DNA of 64,000 nt from Mesorhizobium huakuii (GTDB lineage Bacteria; Pseudomonadota; Alphaproteobacteria; Rhizobiales; Rhizobiaceae), in NCBI RefSeq assembly GCF_030160235.1, contig NZ_BSNY01000053.1:186001-250000 (forward strand). Reading direction: 5' to 3'. A model generated the notes under the pieces. The model searched no databases. It saw only the letters and a program-made list of their open reading frames with translations, and had not been told where the DNA came from. Numbering within the stretch: position 1 is the stretch's first letter; each line of letters begins with the position of its first letter. The position numbers were made by a program, and so were the translations under genes. Below are positions 30,184 through 39,907 of this stretch, piece after piece.

Positions 30184-30885
30184 ATGACCTCCATCACACT
30201 GAACAATGTCAGCCTGGTCTACCGCCTGTTTGAAAAGTTGACTCTTTCGGCGCCCGGCCGACGTCGGAGCGCTCTCGGCGGCAACATAGCCAAGTCGGGC
30301 ACCAAACAGGTCGTGCAGGCGCTCGACGGTGTCAGCTTCGAGCTCAAGGCGGGCGACCGCTTAGGGCTTGTCGGCCCGAATGGCGCCGGCAAGACCACCC
30401 TGCTCAAGGTTCTGTACGGAATCTACCAGCCATCGGGTGGCACGATATCGATCACCGGCAAGGTCGATGCCCTGTTCAACATCCACATAGGATTTCGTCC
30501 CGAGGCCACCGGGCGCAGAAACATCGTGCTGAGAGGGTTGATCAGCGGTTGGACGGCGGCCGAGATCGAAGAGAAGATGGAAGAAATAATCGATTTCAGC
30601 GAACTGGGCGACTTCATCGACCTGCCGTTCAAGGCGTACAGCCAAGGCATGGCGGCACGTTTGGCATTTGCAGCAGCGACCACTCTCGAGCCTGAAATTC
30701 TGCTGATGGATGAATGGATTGGCGCCGGCGACGCGTCGTTCCAGGAAAAAGCCAAACGACGCATGGACGAACTGGCGGAAAAGGCCGGCATCATCGTGTT
30801 GGCCAGCCACGACGACGCGCTCATCCAGCGCGTCTGCACGAAGAAGCTCACCCTTCGAGCCGGCCGGGTGGAATCGCTGGCTTAA
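30184..30885 (+). CDS. Polysaccharide ABC exporter ATPase (Wzt/KpsT-type)
   Basis: The ATPase partner of the preceding permease has Walker A GPNGAGKTTLLKVLYG (near residue 63), the family segment HIGFRPEATGRRNIVLRG, a variant signature KAYSQGMAARLAFAAATT (near residue 150) and Walker B ILLMDEWIGAGD. At 233 residues it lacks the C-terminal carbohydrate-recognition domain of long Wzt proteins. By analogy with KpsT and short Wzt types, export would then not depend on a terminal chain modification recognised by the ATPase. Confidence 0.9.
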   Translation: MTSITLNNVSLVYRLFEKLTLSAPGRRRSALGGNIAKSGTKQVVQALDGVSFELKAGDRLGLVGPNGAGKTTLLKVLYGIYQPSGGTISITGKVDALFNIHIGFRPEATGRRNIVLRGLISGWTAAEIEEKMEEIIDFSELGDFIDLPFKAYSQGMAARLAFAAATTLEPEILLMDEWIGAGDASFQEKAKRRMDELAEKAGIIVLASHDDALIQRVCTKKLTLRAGRVESLA

Positions 30886-31142
30886 AGCGTCTCGCGATAT
30901 TCGATATCGAGGTCGAGCCAAGGCCCGATAGATCGTAGCATCATCCTCTTGCGCATGCCTTCAACGATCCAGGCCCACTCCCGAAGTCAAGGCCGAACAA
31001 CAGAAATCGGGTGCACCCGATCAGCCACGCAACCCGACCAGGCAGCTGCGTTCGTCGCAATCTCATGGAATTGACGTTTTAGCAGACCCTGGTCTAAGCG
31101 TACTGAACGTTGACCAACCGGACGGAAAAGCACCTTCAATTG

Positions 31143-32285
31143 ATGACCCCAATAGCCGGATTGCCACGGGCACCGACGCGTCAAGCCATCTTGATCCTGG
31201 GAATGCACAGGAGCGGAACCTCGGCGCTTGGGGGCGTAATCAACGCATTGGGAGCAGCCGGGCCGAAGACCCCGCTGCCGTCGCACATCGCCAATCCGCG
31301 CGGATTCTTCGAGAGCGCGCCCCTTACCCTTGCGCACGACGAACTGCTCGCAGTGGCAGGCTCGTCCTGGCACGACTGGCGTCAACTCAATCAGCAAAGG
31401 ATCAACTCGGAGGCAACAGAGCCGTATCGTCAGAAGATTAAACAGCTGCTCATCGACGAGTTCGGTGACGAACCATTGATCGTTATCAAAGACCCGCGGA
31501 CATGCAGATTTGTTCCGTTCATGTCGTCGATCTTGGACGAGATGAATGTCAGCCCTGTCGCTCTTCTGCCGATACGCAATCCTCTTGAGGTCGCATATTC
31601 GCTGCACCGGCGAGACAAAATCGCGCCGCCGAAGTCGCTGCTGTTGTGGCTCAGGCATGTGCTCGAAGCTGAATATCATTCACGACACATGCCGCGATAT
31701 ATTCTGTCATATGAAGGATTCCTGGCCGACTGGCGAAAGCATATGGAGCGCGCAGCTGAAAAAACAGGTGTCGTCTGGCCTGCTCAGCCCGACCACTCGG
31801 ACGTCAAGGTGGAGCAGTTTCTGACGACAGACCTTTATCATGAGAGGTCCACGCTCGAAGACATGCGTAATCATCCCGATGTCACGTCGCTGGTCCGTGA
31901 GACCTATCAAATTCTGACCACGATCGCCGCCGGCGATGAAGACGATGGCTTGCTTGCCCAGCTGGATGTTATGCGGACGAGATTTGACGAAGCCTGCGAA
32001 ACATTTTCGGCAGCCATGGCGACGGAGGAATCGGCGGTTGCGCAATTGCGTGGTGAGCTTAGCGCACGCGGCACCGAGACGGAGCAGATCCGTCAAGAGA
32101 ATTCGAAACTTGCGAGCTTCTTGGAACAGCAATCCGTTACAGTCCGCGGCTTGACGGCCGAACGTGATGCGCTGCTGCGGGATAGGGACTGGATCGTCAA
32201 TGAGCGCGACGCGCTACTCACGTCGCGCAGTTGGCGACTGACCGCACCTTTGCGACAGATACGTCGCCTGTTCGCCCGTGGCTGA
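31143..32285 (+). CDS. PAPS-dependent sulfotransferase with coiled-coil tail
   Basis: The N-terminal domain matches carbohydrate sulfotransferases: the 5'-phosphosulfate loop ILGMHRSGTSALGG (about residues 18-31) and the segment LIVIKDPRTCRF followed by the 3'-phosphate site PIRNPLEVAYSLHRRDK (near 142). The C-terminal third is heptad-like and charged (TEQIRQENSKLASFLEQQSV and similar) and ends in SRSWRLTAPLRQIRRL, a tail often seen on glycosyltransferases. I use ATG 31143 (380 residues); TTG 31110 is an alternative, and neither has a good ribosome site. Cytoplasmic PAPS from CysD/CysNC would be the donor. The acceptor, presumably the local glycan, is inferred. Confidence 0.82.
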   Translation: MTPIAGLPRAPTRQAILILGMHRSGTSALGGVINALGAAGPKTPLPSHIANPRGFFESAPLTLAHDELLAVAGSSWHDWRQLNQQRINSEATEPYRQKIKQLLIDEFGDEPLIVIKDPRTCRFVPFMSSILDEMNVSPVALLPIRNPLEVAYSLHRRDKIAPPKSLLLWLRHVLEAEYHSRHMPRYILSYEGFLADWRKHMERAAEKTGVVWPAQPDHSDVKVEQFLTTDLYHERSTLEDMRNHPDVTSLVRETYQILTTIAAGDEDDGLLAQLDVMRTRFDEACETFSAAMATEESAVAQLRGELSARGTETEQIRQENSKLASFLEQQSVTVRGLTAERDALLRDRDWIVNERDALLTSRSWRLTAPLRQIRRLFARG

Positions 32286-32383
32286 TGCGTGCGCGGACAG
32301 TAAACGCACGGCGAGAGGCAGTTGGAGCCCCTCACGGGCGACTTGCCCATGTGCCGGAGTTCAGTTTGTTGATTGCGATCCGG

Positions 32384-34210
32384 CTAATCCCCAAACGCGA
32401 TCCTTCGCAGGCCGCGATAGAGTGGCCTGAGAATCCTGAACGCTATTGGCGATCTGGCTACAATTGATCTCTTGATCGAGAAGATGAGGCCACGAAAGGA
32501 CCTAGCCACTCCAAAGTTTCCGAATTCCGCCGGAGCCCCGTTCTCGCACAGGGCTTGCAATTTAGTCTCCAGCATTACGTAGTTGTGAGCAGCATGCCCG
32601 GCCGTCATCACGTGCCGGAAGGTATAGCCGGCGTCGATTGCGACATAGGCTATGATCCGCTCTATGGCATGGACCAAACTCCCATCCCGATAATCCATAT
32701 TGGCAAAGTCACCCCAACCCCACTCTTTTTCGAAAAGCTTCCTTAAAGCGGCAGGACGAAACCAGTACATTCCACCATAAGGCGCTACAGGCGTACTATC
32801 ATCCAGATGCACGATCAGACCCAACTGACCGGCAAGCTTCGCTACGTTGGCTTTGTTGCCAGACCACGAATTTCCCAGGGTCGGATACCCAATATGAACC
32901 AGCGGAGGCATGACGAGACCAAGCGCTGGATTGCTGGCAAAAAGTTCAAGCAAGTTCGAGACATAGCCAGGCGTGTGAAGAAGGTTTTCAAAAGTGTGGA
33001 GTTTGAACAACTCTCCCCTGGGGCCATCCTGGGGAGATCGCTTGGAGTGGATCCGGCAGATCAAGTCGTACCGGTCTTCAAGTACATAGTCCCGGCAACC
33101 GACAATAAGGGCGGAAGTATCCCTGCCGTCGTTGCGGACGACCAGGACGACCGCATTCCTGGCGTTCGTCGCCTTCGCGACTGCCTGCTGGATCAAGGCC
33201 TGCTTATCGGCATTGTCGGTCGTGACGATCAGGTCGTAGCCCTTCGGCACGTTTTCGGCATAGCCCAGAATCTCGTCGATCATGTCGACGTGATAAACAT
33301 GTGCGAGAACGGCTATCCGATAATCGTCCCAATTCCGTTGCGGACCGATACGCATATCCGGCAGGACCGAGAGCAATGCGGCGTTACCGTTTAGCGTGCG
33401 AGGCGACCCCAGGCGGCCAACGCTTTTCCATATCAGCGACAAATCATAATCTGATTGGTCCTCTACGATCTGCAAGGCACGCGGCAGGTTGATGGCCTCG
33501 CGCTCGAGCGATAGCGTGTCGTGAAAGAAGAGTCGCCGCTTCAGGATTGGACTGCGATCCTCCAGCGTTTTGTCCGGCTCCATGAAAACCGGGTATGGGG
33601 TCTTATATCGTTCCGGATCGAGCAACACCGAACATGTGTAGCCCAAGGCCTGGAAATGCTCCGTGAACACCGTCTCGTGCTTCGCAACTGAATCCATATA
33701 GGAGTTGATCGGGACCATCCGGGTCCAATAATCGCGAAACGCCTTTGACTGATGCAGGGGGCGCCGCACGGCGATGAAATGGGAGTTGAGATGGAAGGGC
33801 ATTTCCGATCTTCTGAAGTCGAACGGATGGGGTCTCATCGCCCTGTGAGCGGAAATTCCCCAAAAATCGCAGCGACGTTGGTCCATCTCGGAAAACATTT
33901 CCGAGAACGGGAAAATCGGCCCGTAGAAAGTGTGATTGAAAAGCAAAATCTCATCGAAGCGTGAAAGTTCATCCCACCCGATGTGTTCCAGGCCGGTTCG
34001 ATAGGCCCATACATCGAACCCTTTGTTTTCCCTGATCAGGAAGCCATCAGCGGCCTCGGAAAGCCGAGACTGAGCCTCCTTGTCAACCTGGCCGTTGCAA
34101 ACGACCAGCAGTTTCTCGACAAAAGGCCGAATCGACGCAATCAGGTGAAAATAGTAATCATCTACCTTGCCGTATTGATCGTAGTAAAATGCAATGGCTA
34201 GACGCCTCAT
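32384..34210 (-). CDS. RgpF-type rhamnan synthesis protein (copy 1)
   Basis: The protein belongs to the rhamnan synthesis F family, implicated in assembling rhamnose polymers. It is 608 residues with an N-terminal half (FYYDQYGKVDDYYFHLIASI; ENKGFDVWAYRTGLEHIG; FNHTFYGPIFPFSEMF) and a C-terminal RgpF domain (AVLAHVYHVDMIDEIL near 305; NDGRDTSALIVGCRDYVL near 360; HSKRSP). It starts MRRLAIAFYYDQ at 34210 behind GAGAGG. It is a paralogue of the next gene, 62 nt away on the same strand. It ends convergent with the sulfotransferase. Confidence 0.85.
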   Translation of the reverse strand: MRRLAIAFYYDQYGKVDDYYFHLIASIRPFVEKLLVVCNGQVDKEAQSRLSEAADGFLIRENKGFDVWAYRTGLEHIGWDELSRFDEILLFNHTFYGPIFPFSEMFSEMDQRRCDFWGISAHRAMRPHPFDFRRSEMPFHLNSHFIAVRRPLHQSKAFRDYWTRMVPINSYMDSVAKHETVFTEHFQALGYTCSVLLDPERYKTPYPVFMEPDKTLEDRSPILKRRLFFHDTLSLEREAINLPRALQIVEDQSDYDLSLIWKSVGRLGSPRTLNGNAALLSVLPDMRIGPQRNWDDYRIAVLAHVYHVDMIDEILGYAENVPKGYDLIVTTDNADKQALIQQAVAKATNARNAVVLVVRNDGRDTSALIVGCRDYVLEDRYDLICRIHSKRSPQDGPRGELFKLHTFENLLHTPGYVSNLLELFASNPALGLVMPPLVHIGYPTLGNSWSGNKANVAKLAGQLGLIVHLDDSTPVAPYGGMYWFRPAALRKLFEKEWGWGDFANMDYRDGSLVHAIERIIAYVAIDAGYTFRHVMTAGHAAHNYVMLETKLQALCENGAPAEFGNFGVARSFRGLIFSIKRSIVARSPIAFRILRPLYRGLRRIAFGD

Positions 34211-34272
34211 CGACCTCTCTCTTTGGTCGCTTGACAGGTGATCCGCATGTGCATGCCTTTCGTCAATCAGCG

Positions 34273-36198
34273 TTACGTGCGCGAACGCGGCTTCAAAACG
34301 GAGGCCATGCCGCGATAGATTGGCCTGAGCACTTTAAACAGGACAGGCGCCCTGAATTTTAGCGAGTTCTTGACGGCGAAATTGAGCCCGGCCAGGGAGT
34401 GCTTCACCGACGTCTGCGCCCATGGCATAGGGGCCGGCAGATGGTTTGCCGAGGGATAGCCGGCCTTTTTCCACTCGGACAACATATGACACTGCCAGTG
34501 GAAGTCGCCTGTGGGCATCAGGCTGGCAAGCTTCTGCAGCTTGAACTCCAGCATGGTGTAGTTGTGCGCCGCCTGATGCGCGCACATGATGTGCTGCGTG
34601 GTATATCCAGCATCCTGAGCCGCGTAGGCAATCAACCGTTCGAGCGCGTGCGCCAATCCGCCGTCGAGATGATCCGGCTCGGCATTGAACTCTTCCCATT
34701 TCCACCTGTGTTCGAACAATTTGCGCAGCGCCCGCGGCCGGAACCAGAACATGGTGCCATACGCGGCCACCGGCGTACTCTCATCTAACTTGACGTTGAT
34801 CTTCAACAGACGCGCGAGTTCCTCAACCTTGGGCCTGTTGGCAAACCAGGAATGCCCCATGGTCGGATACGAGATATGGAAGATCGGCGGAATGGCCAGC
34901 CCGATGGAAGGATTGCCCTGAAACATATCCAAGACGTTGTGAACGTAGCCACCGGTGTTCAACAGGTTCTCAAGCATGTGCCGCTTGAACAGATTGCCCC
35001 TCGACGACTGCACTTGAGGCGACTTCTTTGTGTGCAGACGGCAGACGAGGTCATAGCGGTCGTCGATGAGCAAATCGCGCAAGGAGATAAAAAGCGAAGA
35101 CATGTCACGACCGCGATTCTTCTCGATAACGCGGACAATGGCCTTCTTTACACCAGGGCGTTTTGCCAAGGCGGTTTCAATCTCGGCCTTTTTTTCCGCC
35201 GTATCCGTCGTGGCGATAAAATCATAGGAAACCGGGATGTTCTCGGTCAGGGCCAATATCTCGTCAAGCAGGTCGGTGTAGTAGACATGCGCGCAGACCG
35301 CGACGTTGCCGTAGTCGGTGGGCGCCCCGTCGCCTTTCGCCCGCTCATCCGGCAGGACGCTCATCAGCGCAGCGTTTGTGTTGAGATTCCTCAACTCGGA
35401 GCTGCGTAAAACATTCCGCCAAATCAAATTGAAATCATAGTCCGACGTCGCCTTGAGAACGCGCAAAGCACGCGGCAACTCTATGCCATTCTGCTCCAAA
35501 AACGGCGGATCTCCGAAAAAAAGGCGTCTTTTTAAAATCGTACTTCTATCCAAAATAGTTTCGTCAACGTCAATAAACACCGGATAATTCGATGAATACT
35601 TACTCGATTCGACATATGATGAGGACTTAAATGCAAGATCTTCAAAAAACTTCGTAAATCGAGATTCGTGAATTAGCACCGAGTCCGTATAATTCCCAAT
35701 CGCCGGCATGCTTTCCCAATAATTTCGAAAAGCATGCGAGACAAGCATAGTCCTTCTTACTGCGATAAAATGAGAGTTTAGATGGCCGGCCAAGCTCCCT
35801 TGTCCCGTAAAAGGACTAGGCACCATTTCCTTGTGATCAGATATACCCCAGAAGTCACAATCCCGGCTTTCCATTTCTGAAAACATTTCCGAGAACGGGA
35901 AAAGAGGCCCGTAGAATGTGTGATTGAGCAGAAGGATTTCGTCATAGTCGCCGAGCTTGTCATAGCCTATGAACTTGAGCCCATCGCTGTACGCACCAAC
36001 GTCGAACCCTATGTTTTCACGGATGACAATGTCGTCGACAGCAGACCGGACCGAAATTTCCGACGCCTTGGAAAGATCGCCATTGGAGACGAAGATGATC
36101 GTTTCTACGAACGGTCTCAGCTTGCCCAAAAGGAAGAATATGTACCCGTCAACAACACCGGCTTCATCGTAGAAGAAGAAAACTGCTCCACGGCGCAT
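34273..36198 (-). CDS. RgpF-type rhamnan synthesis protein (copy 2)
   Basis: This 641-residue paralogue of the preceding protein has the same layout: FFFYDEAGVVDGYIFFLLGK at the N-terminus, ENIGFDVGAYSDGLKFIGYD, NHTFYGPLFPFSEMFSEM, then AVCAHVYYTDLLDEIL, KNRGRDMSSLFISLRDLL and HTKKSP. I start at ATG 36198 because MRRGAVFFFYDE aligns with the start of copy 1; an upstream start at 36225 adds nine residues. The segment coding for about residues 80-240 (roughly 35480-35960) is clearly richer in A and T than the rest of the gene and its neighbours, suggesting a mosaic or recently acquired part. Confidence 0.84.
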   Translation of the reverse strand: MRRGAVFFFYDEAGVVDGYIFFLLGKLRPFVETIIFVSNGDLSKASEISVRSAVDDIVIRENIGFDVGAYSDGLKFIGYDKLGDYDEILLLNHTFYGPLFPFSEMFSEMESRDCDFWGISDHKEMVPSPFTGQGSLAGHLNSHFIAVRRTMLVSHAFRNYWESMPAIGNYTDSVLIHESRFTKFFEDLAFKSSSYVESSKYSSNYPVFIDVDETILDRSTILKRRLFFGDPPFLEQNGIELPRALRVLKATSDYDFNLIWRNVLRSSELRNLNTNAALMSVLPDERAKGDGAPTDYGNVAVCAHVYYTDLLDEILALTENIPVSYDFIATTDTAEKKAEIETALAKRPGVKKAIVRVIEKNRGRDMSSLFISLRDLLIDDRYDLVCRLHTKKSPQVQSSRGNLFKRHMLENLLNTGGYVHNVLDMFQGNPSIGLAIPPIFHISYPTMGHSWFANRPKVEELARLLKINVKLDESTPVAAYGTMFWFRPRALRKLFEHRWKWEEFNAEPDHLDGGLAHALERLIAYAAQDAGYTTQHIMCAHQAAHNYTMLEFKLQKLASLMPTGDFHWQCHMLSEWKKAGYPSANHLPAPMPWAQTSVKHSLAGLNFAVKNSLKFRAPVLFKVLRPIYRGMASVLKPRSRT

Positions 36199-36297
36199 CC
36201 CCGACCCTCGCAAAACCAAATCCACACGGCATGGGGACCACGTCTCCCGCTAGAGCCTGTAGGCCGCAACATATTTCCCTGTCACGATGCCATAGCT

Positions 36298-37356
36298 CTA
36301 GCCGAGCCGTGAATCGATCCACCCTGAAAGTTCGCCGATACCTCGCTCTACATCATGCAACGGGCGCCATTCCAATTCGCGCACCGTCCTGTCAATGTTG
36401 GCGACAGCGCAGCGTACATCACCGTTGCGGAACATGCCGTTGACGTGCGGCTCCGGCGCCCCGTACCGCTTCGCGATGATTTTCGCCAGATCAAGGACAG
36501 TGGTCTTGAAGCCCGTGCCGACATCATAGGCGAGCGATTGCGACAGATTTGTTGTCGTGGCCTTGTCGATCGCCGAGGCGACATCGTCGATGAACACAAA
36601 ATCCCTTCCGATGTCACCATCTTCATAGATTGGAATGCTCTGGCCTTCCTTGGCCATCCTGATGAACAGCGACACAATTCCCGTGTAGCTGTTCGTCAAG
36701 GACTGGCCGGGGCCATATACGTTCTGAAGACGAAGTACGTTGACGGCTGTTCCGAATGACAGGGCCCAGGCCCGCAATATCTGTTCCTGGGTCAGCTTGG
36801 TTGCACCGTAGATACTGGTCGGATTCGGTATCGTTTTTTCCGCGTCCATCGGCAAAGGTTCAAGACCGGGGAAATCCCACTCCGCGCGCTCGAGCTGCTG
36901 CTTCGATCTCTGCCCCGGATAGGTTGCCTCGCCGGTATCCCTGGATCGCCATGCCCCTTCTCCGTAGACGGCGCGGCTTGAGGCCAGGACAAAACGCTCC
37001 GGAACGTGCGACACCGTCGCGAAGACATCCAACATGCGGGTTGTGCCGAGGACATTTGCCATCGCGTGGCGGGAGGCCTCGGTGAGCGACTGTCCCGTGC
37101 CTGTTTCAGCCGCAAGATGCACGACAACTTCGGGTCGGGCCATTTCCAATGCCCGCGTCCAGGTGGAAGCCTCGGTCACATCGGCAATGATAAGTTCAAC
37201 GCGCGGATCAAGTTCGGCGGGACGCTTCCGCTCCGCGTGAATCTGCGGATGCAAACTATCGATGACGATTACGCGGCCGAAACGGTCCGCCAATTTGGAG
37301 GACAGTGCACAGCCAATGAATCCGGCTCCGCCAGTCACCACACATGTTTTCGACAT
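36298..37356 (-). CDS. NAD-dependent nucleotide-sugar epimerase (SDR)
   Basis: An extended SDR with [11 protein letters not shown] (residues 8-18), the catalytic YGATK (near residue 191) and a serine triad member in VLASSRAVYGEG (near 127). The C-terminal region LQNVYGPGQSLTNSYTG and DGDIGRDFVFIDDVA is typical of UDP-glucose/GlcNAc 4-epimerase-like proteins. It has 352 residues, full length for the family. It lies upstream of the RgpF pair and downstream of rfbD, all leftward, so it may belong to one transcription unit. Substrate is uncertain. Confidence 0.85.
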   Translation of the reverse strand: MSKTCVVTGGAGFIGCALSSKLADRFGRVIVIDSLHPQIHAERKRPAELDPRVELIIADVTEASTWTRALEMARPEVVVHLAAETGTGQSLTEASRHAMANVLGTTRMLDVFATVSHVPERFVLASSRAVYGEGAWRSRDTGEATYPGQRSKQQLERAEWDFPGLEPLPMDAEKTIPNPTSIYGATKLTQEQILRAWALSFGTAVNVLRLQNVYGPGQSLTNSYTGIVSLFIRMAKEGQSIPIYEDGDIGRDFVFIDDVASAIDKATTTNLSQSLAYDVGTGFKTTVLDLAKIIAKRYGAPEPHVNGMFRNGDVRCAVANIDRTVRELEWRPLHDVERGIGELSGWIDSRLG

Positions 37357-37387
37357 TCAAGCAGTATCCGTGTTCATCGGTCGCTTC

Positions 37388-38266
37388 TCATGAAAGCCGG
37401 CGCACCACGGCTTCCGTCGATTGCTGCCAGTCCGGCGCCGTCCAGCCGAAAACGGAGGCGAATTTCGCGGTCGAAAGCCGCGAATTGGCGGGGCGGCGTG
37501 CCTTGGTTGGATAGTCCATCGTGGCAATGTCGCGTACCCGCGCCCAAGGACCATCAAGGGCCTGGCTTGTGTCGAGGATGTGACGAGCAAAGCCGCTCCA
37601 GTTGGTCTCGCCCGTGCCGGCCAGATGATAGGTGCCGAACGCACCAAAGCTCTTGTCGCCATGCAGCATCGCCGCCGCATGCAGGATGGCGTCGGCGATA
37701 TCGAGCGCGCATGTGGGATTTCCCCATTGATCGGCCACCACAGAAATCTCGTCGCGGTCGGCGGCCAGCCGCAGCATGGTTTTGACGAAATTCCTGCCGA
37801 ACGGGCTGTAGACCCAGGCCGTGCGCAGGATCAGGTGGCGCGGCCCGGCAGCGGCCACCGCCTGTTCGCCGGCGAGCTTGGAAGCGCCGTAGACGCCCAG
37901 GGGTGCCGTTACATCGGTTTCGACATAAGCGCCGGGAGCACTGCCGTCGAAGACATAGTCGGTCGAAAGATGAATGACGGGAACGCCGAGCCGCGCGGCG
38001 GCCTCGGCCACCTTGCCGGCGCCGGCCGCATTGACCGCAAAGGCGAGATCAGGCTCATCCTCGGCCTGGTCCACGGCCGTGTAAGCGGCGGCCGACACGA
38101 CGACATCCGGCTTGGTCGCGGCGATGGCGTCGATGACGGTCTCCGGTCTTGCCAGGTCGAGCTGCGGACGGCCGATGGCGACGACCTCCACATCCGCGTG
38201 CGCATGGCCGACTTCCAGCAGGCTAGCCGCGACCTGGCCGTCGCGTCCGGTAACGGTGAGCCTCAC
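37388..38266 (-). CDS. rfbD: dTDP-4-dehydrorhamnose reductase RfbD
   Basis: RfbD performs the last step to dTDP-L-rhamnose, an NAD(P)H-dependent reduction. The 292-residue protein begins [18 protein letters not shown], and shows [42 protein letters not shown] (catalytic Tyr and Lys) and [18 protein letters not shown]. The GTG at 38266 overlaps the rfbB stop (GTGA), so I use it rather than an upstream ATG. It is coupled to rfbB within the rfbACBD cluster. Confidence 0.95.
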   Translation of the reverse strand: MRLTVTGRDGQVAASLLEVGHAHADVEVVAIGRPQLDLARPETVIDAIAATKPDVVVSAAAYTAVDQAEDEPDLAFAVNAAGAGKVAEAAARLGVPVIHLSTDYVFDGSAPGAYVETDVTAPLGVYGASKLAGEQAVAAAGPRHLILRTAWVYSPFGRNFVKTMLRLAADRDEISVVADQWGNPTCALDIADAILHAAAMLHGDKSFGAFGTYHLAGTGETNWSGFARHILDTSQALDGPWARVRDIATMDYPTKARRPANSRLSTAKFASVFGWTAPDWQQSTEAVVRRLS

Positions 38267-39333
38267 GCGCCCACCTTGCGGGCTTCGCCCAGTCTTTCGC
38301 CGGCATAGCGCTGCTCCCGGATCGGCCCCCACCACCATTTGTTGTCGAGGAACCAGTCCACGGTTCTGGCCAGGCCGCTGTCGAAATTCTCGCTCGGCGC
38401 CCAGCCAAGCTCGCGGCTGATCTTGGAGGCATCGATGGCGTAGCGGCGGTCGTGGCCGGGGCGGTCGGTGACGAAGGAGATCAGCTCGCGATAGCGCTTG
38501 CCGCCGGCCCGGGGGCGCCTGATGTCGAGCAGGTCGCAGATCGTCTCGACGACGGCAAGGTTGGTGCGTTCCGAATTGCCGCCGACATTGTAGCTCTCGC
38601 CCGGCGTGCCCTTGGTGGCGACCAGTTCCAGGGCTCGGGCGTGATCCTCGACGAACAGCCAGTCGCGCACATTGGCGCCGGCGCCGTAGACCGGCAGCGG
38701 TTTTTCGTCGAGCGCGTTGAGGATGACAAGCGGGATCAGTTTTTCGGGGAAATGATAGGGGCCGTAATTGTTCGAACAGTTGGAGAGCACCACCGGCAGG
38801 CCGTAGGTCTCGTGCCAGGCCCGCACCAGATGGTCCGAGGCGGCCTTCGAGGCCGAATAGGGAGAGGACGGCGCGTAGGGCGTCTCCTCGACGAACATGC
38901 CGCCGTCGAAGGGCAGGTCACCGAACACCTCGTCGGTGGAGACATGATGGAAGCGGAAGCGGCTCTTCCTGTCGTCGGCAAGGCCGCGCCAGTATTCGAG
39001 CGCCGCATTAAGGATCTTGTAGGTGCCGACGATGTTGGTCTCGATGAAGGCGCCGGGTCCGTCGATCGAGCGGTCGACATGGCTCTCGGCAGCAAGGTTC
39101 ATGACGATGTCGATATCGTCACGGCGCAGCAGATCGAGCACCGCCCTCTCGTCGCATATATCGGCCTGGGCGAAGCGATAATTATGCGCGTTCTCGATTT
39201 GCCGCAGCGAGGCCAGGTTGCCGGCATAGGTGAGCTTGTCGAGATTGGTCACCCGGTATGCCGGATTGGCGCACAGATGCCGGCACACCGCCGAACCGAT
39301 GAAGCCAGCCCCGCCTGTCACCAGAAAATTCAT
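38263..39333 (-). CDS. rfbB: dTDP-glucose 4,6-dehydratase RfbB
   Basis: RfbB converts dTDP-glucose to the 4-keto-6-deoxy intermediate. The 356-residue protein has [15 protein letters not shown] (residue 6 on), [14 protein letters not shown], the dehydratase signature STDEVFGDL (near 131) and [15 protein letters not shown] (near 157, catalytic Tyr/Lys), then [21 protein letters not shown] 39333 gives the canonical MNFLVTGG start. It lies 19 nt after rfbC and overlaps rfbD by 4 nt. Confidence 0.96.
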   Translation of the reverse strand: MNFLVTGGAGFIGSAVCRHLCANPAYRVTNLDKLTYAGNLASLRQIENAHNYRFAQADICDERAVLDLLRRDDIDIVMNLAAESHVDRSIDGPGAFIETNIVGTYKILNAALEYWRGLADDRKSRFRFHHVSTDEVFGDLPFDGGMFVEETPYAPSSPYSASKAASDHLVRAWHETYGLPVVLSNCSNNYGPYHFPEKLIPLVILNALDEKPLPVYGAGANVRDWLFVEDHARALELVATKGTPGESYNVGGNSERTNLAVVETICDLLDIRRPRAGGKRYRELISFVTDRPGHDRRYAIDASKISRELGWAPSENFDSGLARTVDWFLDNKWWWGPIREQRYAGERLGEARKVGA

Positions 39334-39352
39334 GCCGCTATCCTCATGCCCA

Positions 39353-39904
39353 TCAGGCAAACACTTCGGCCTCGGCGAGCATCGGCGCCTTGAGGTCCTT
39401 GTCCGAAAGCTGGAACCCGCCAGCCACTGAAGGCCATTCGATGCCGATAGCGGGATCGTCGAAGCGGACAGACCGATCGTGCTCGGGCGAATAGGTGTCG
39501 GTAACCTTGTAGAGAACCTCGGTGTCGGGCACGAGCGTCACAAAGCCATGCGCGAAACCCTTTGGCACCAATATCTGGTTGCCCTTTTCAGCCGAAATCT
39601 CGCAGGCGACCCATCTCCCAAAGGTTTTCGAACCACGGCGGATATCGACGGCGACGTCGAGGATACTGCCGCGGATGACGCGCAGCAGCTTGTCCTGGGC
39701 TCGCGGCACGAGTTGGTAGTGAAGCCCTCGCAAGACGCCTGCCGCCGCGGAATAGGAGTGGTTGTCCTGCACGAAAACCAAGTCAATGCCTGCCTGCGAA
39801 AACCGCTCGGCATTGTAGGTTTCCATGAAGAAGCCACGTGCATCGCCATGCCGCTTCGGAATGATTTCCAGCACGCCATCGATGCCGAGAGACCTGATCT
39901 CCAA
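39353..39904 (-). CDS. rfbC: dTDP-4-dehydrorhamnose 3,5-epimerase RfbC
   Basis: RfbC epimerises carbons 3 and 5 of the dTDP-4-keto sugar. The 183-residue cupin protein has [18 protein letters not shown] (near residue 18), [22 protein letters not shown] with the catalytic His, and [12 protein letters not shown] near 113. The only credible start is TTG 39904: the rfbA stop is in frame two codons upstream, and GGAGGG (39912-39917) lies 7 nt before the TTG. It follows rfbA by 3 nt. Confidence 0.95.
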   Translation of the reverse strand: MEIRSLGIDGVLEIIPKRHGDARGFFMETYNAERFSQAGIDLVFVQDNHSYSAAAGVLRGLHYQLVPRAQDKLLRVIRGSILDVAVDIRRGSKTFGRWVACEISAEKGNQILVPKGFAHGFVTLVPDTEVLYKVTDTYSPEHDRSVRFDDPAIGIEWPSVAGGFQLSDKDLKAPMLAEAEVFA

Positions 39905-39907
39905 AAC

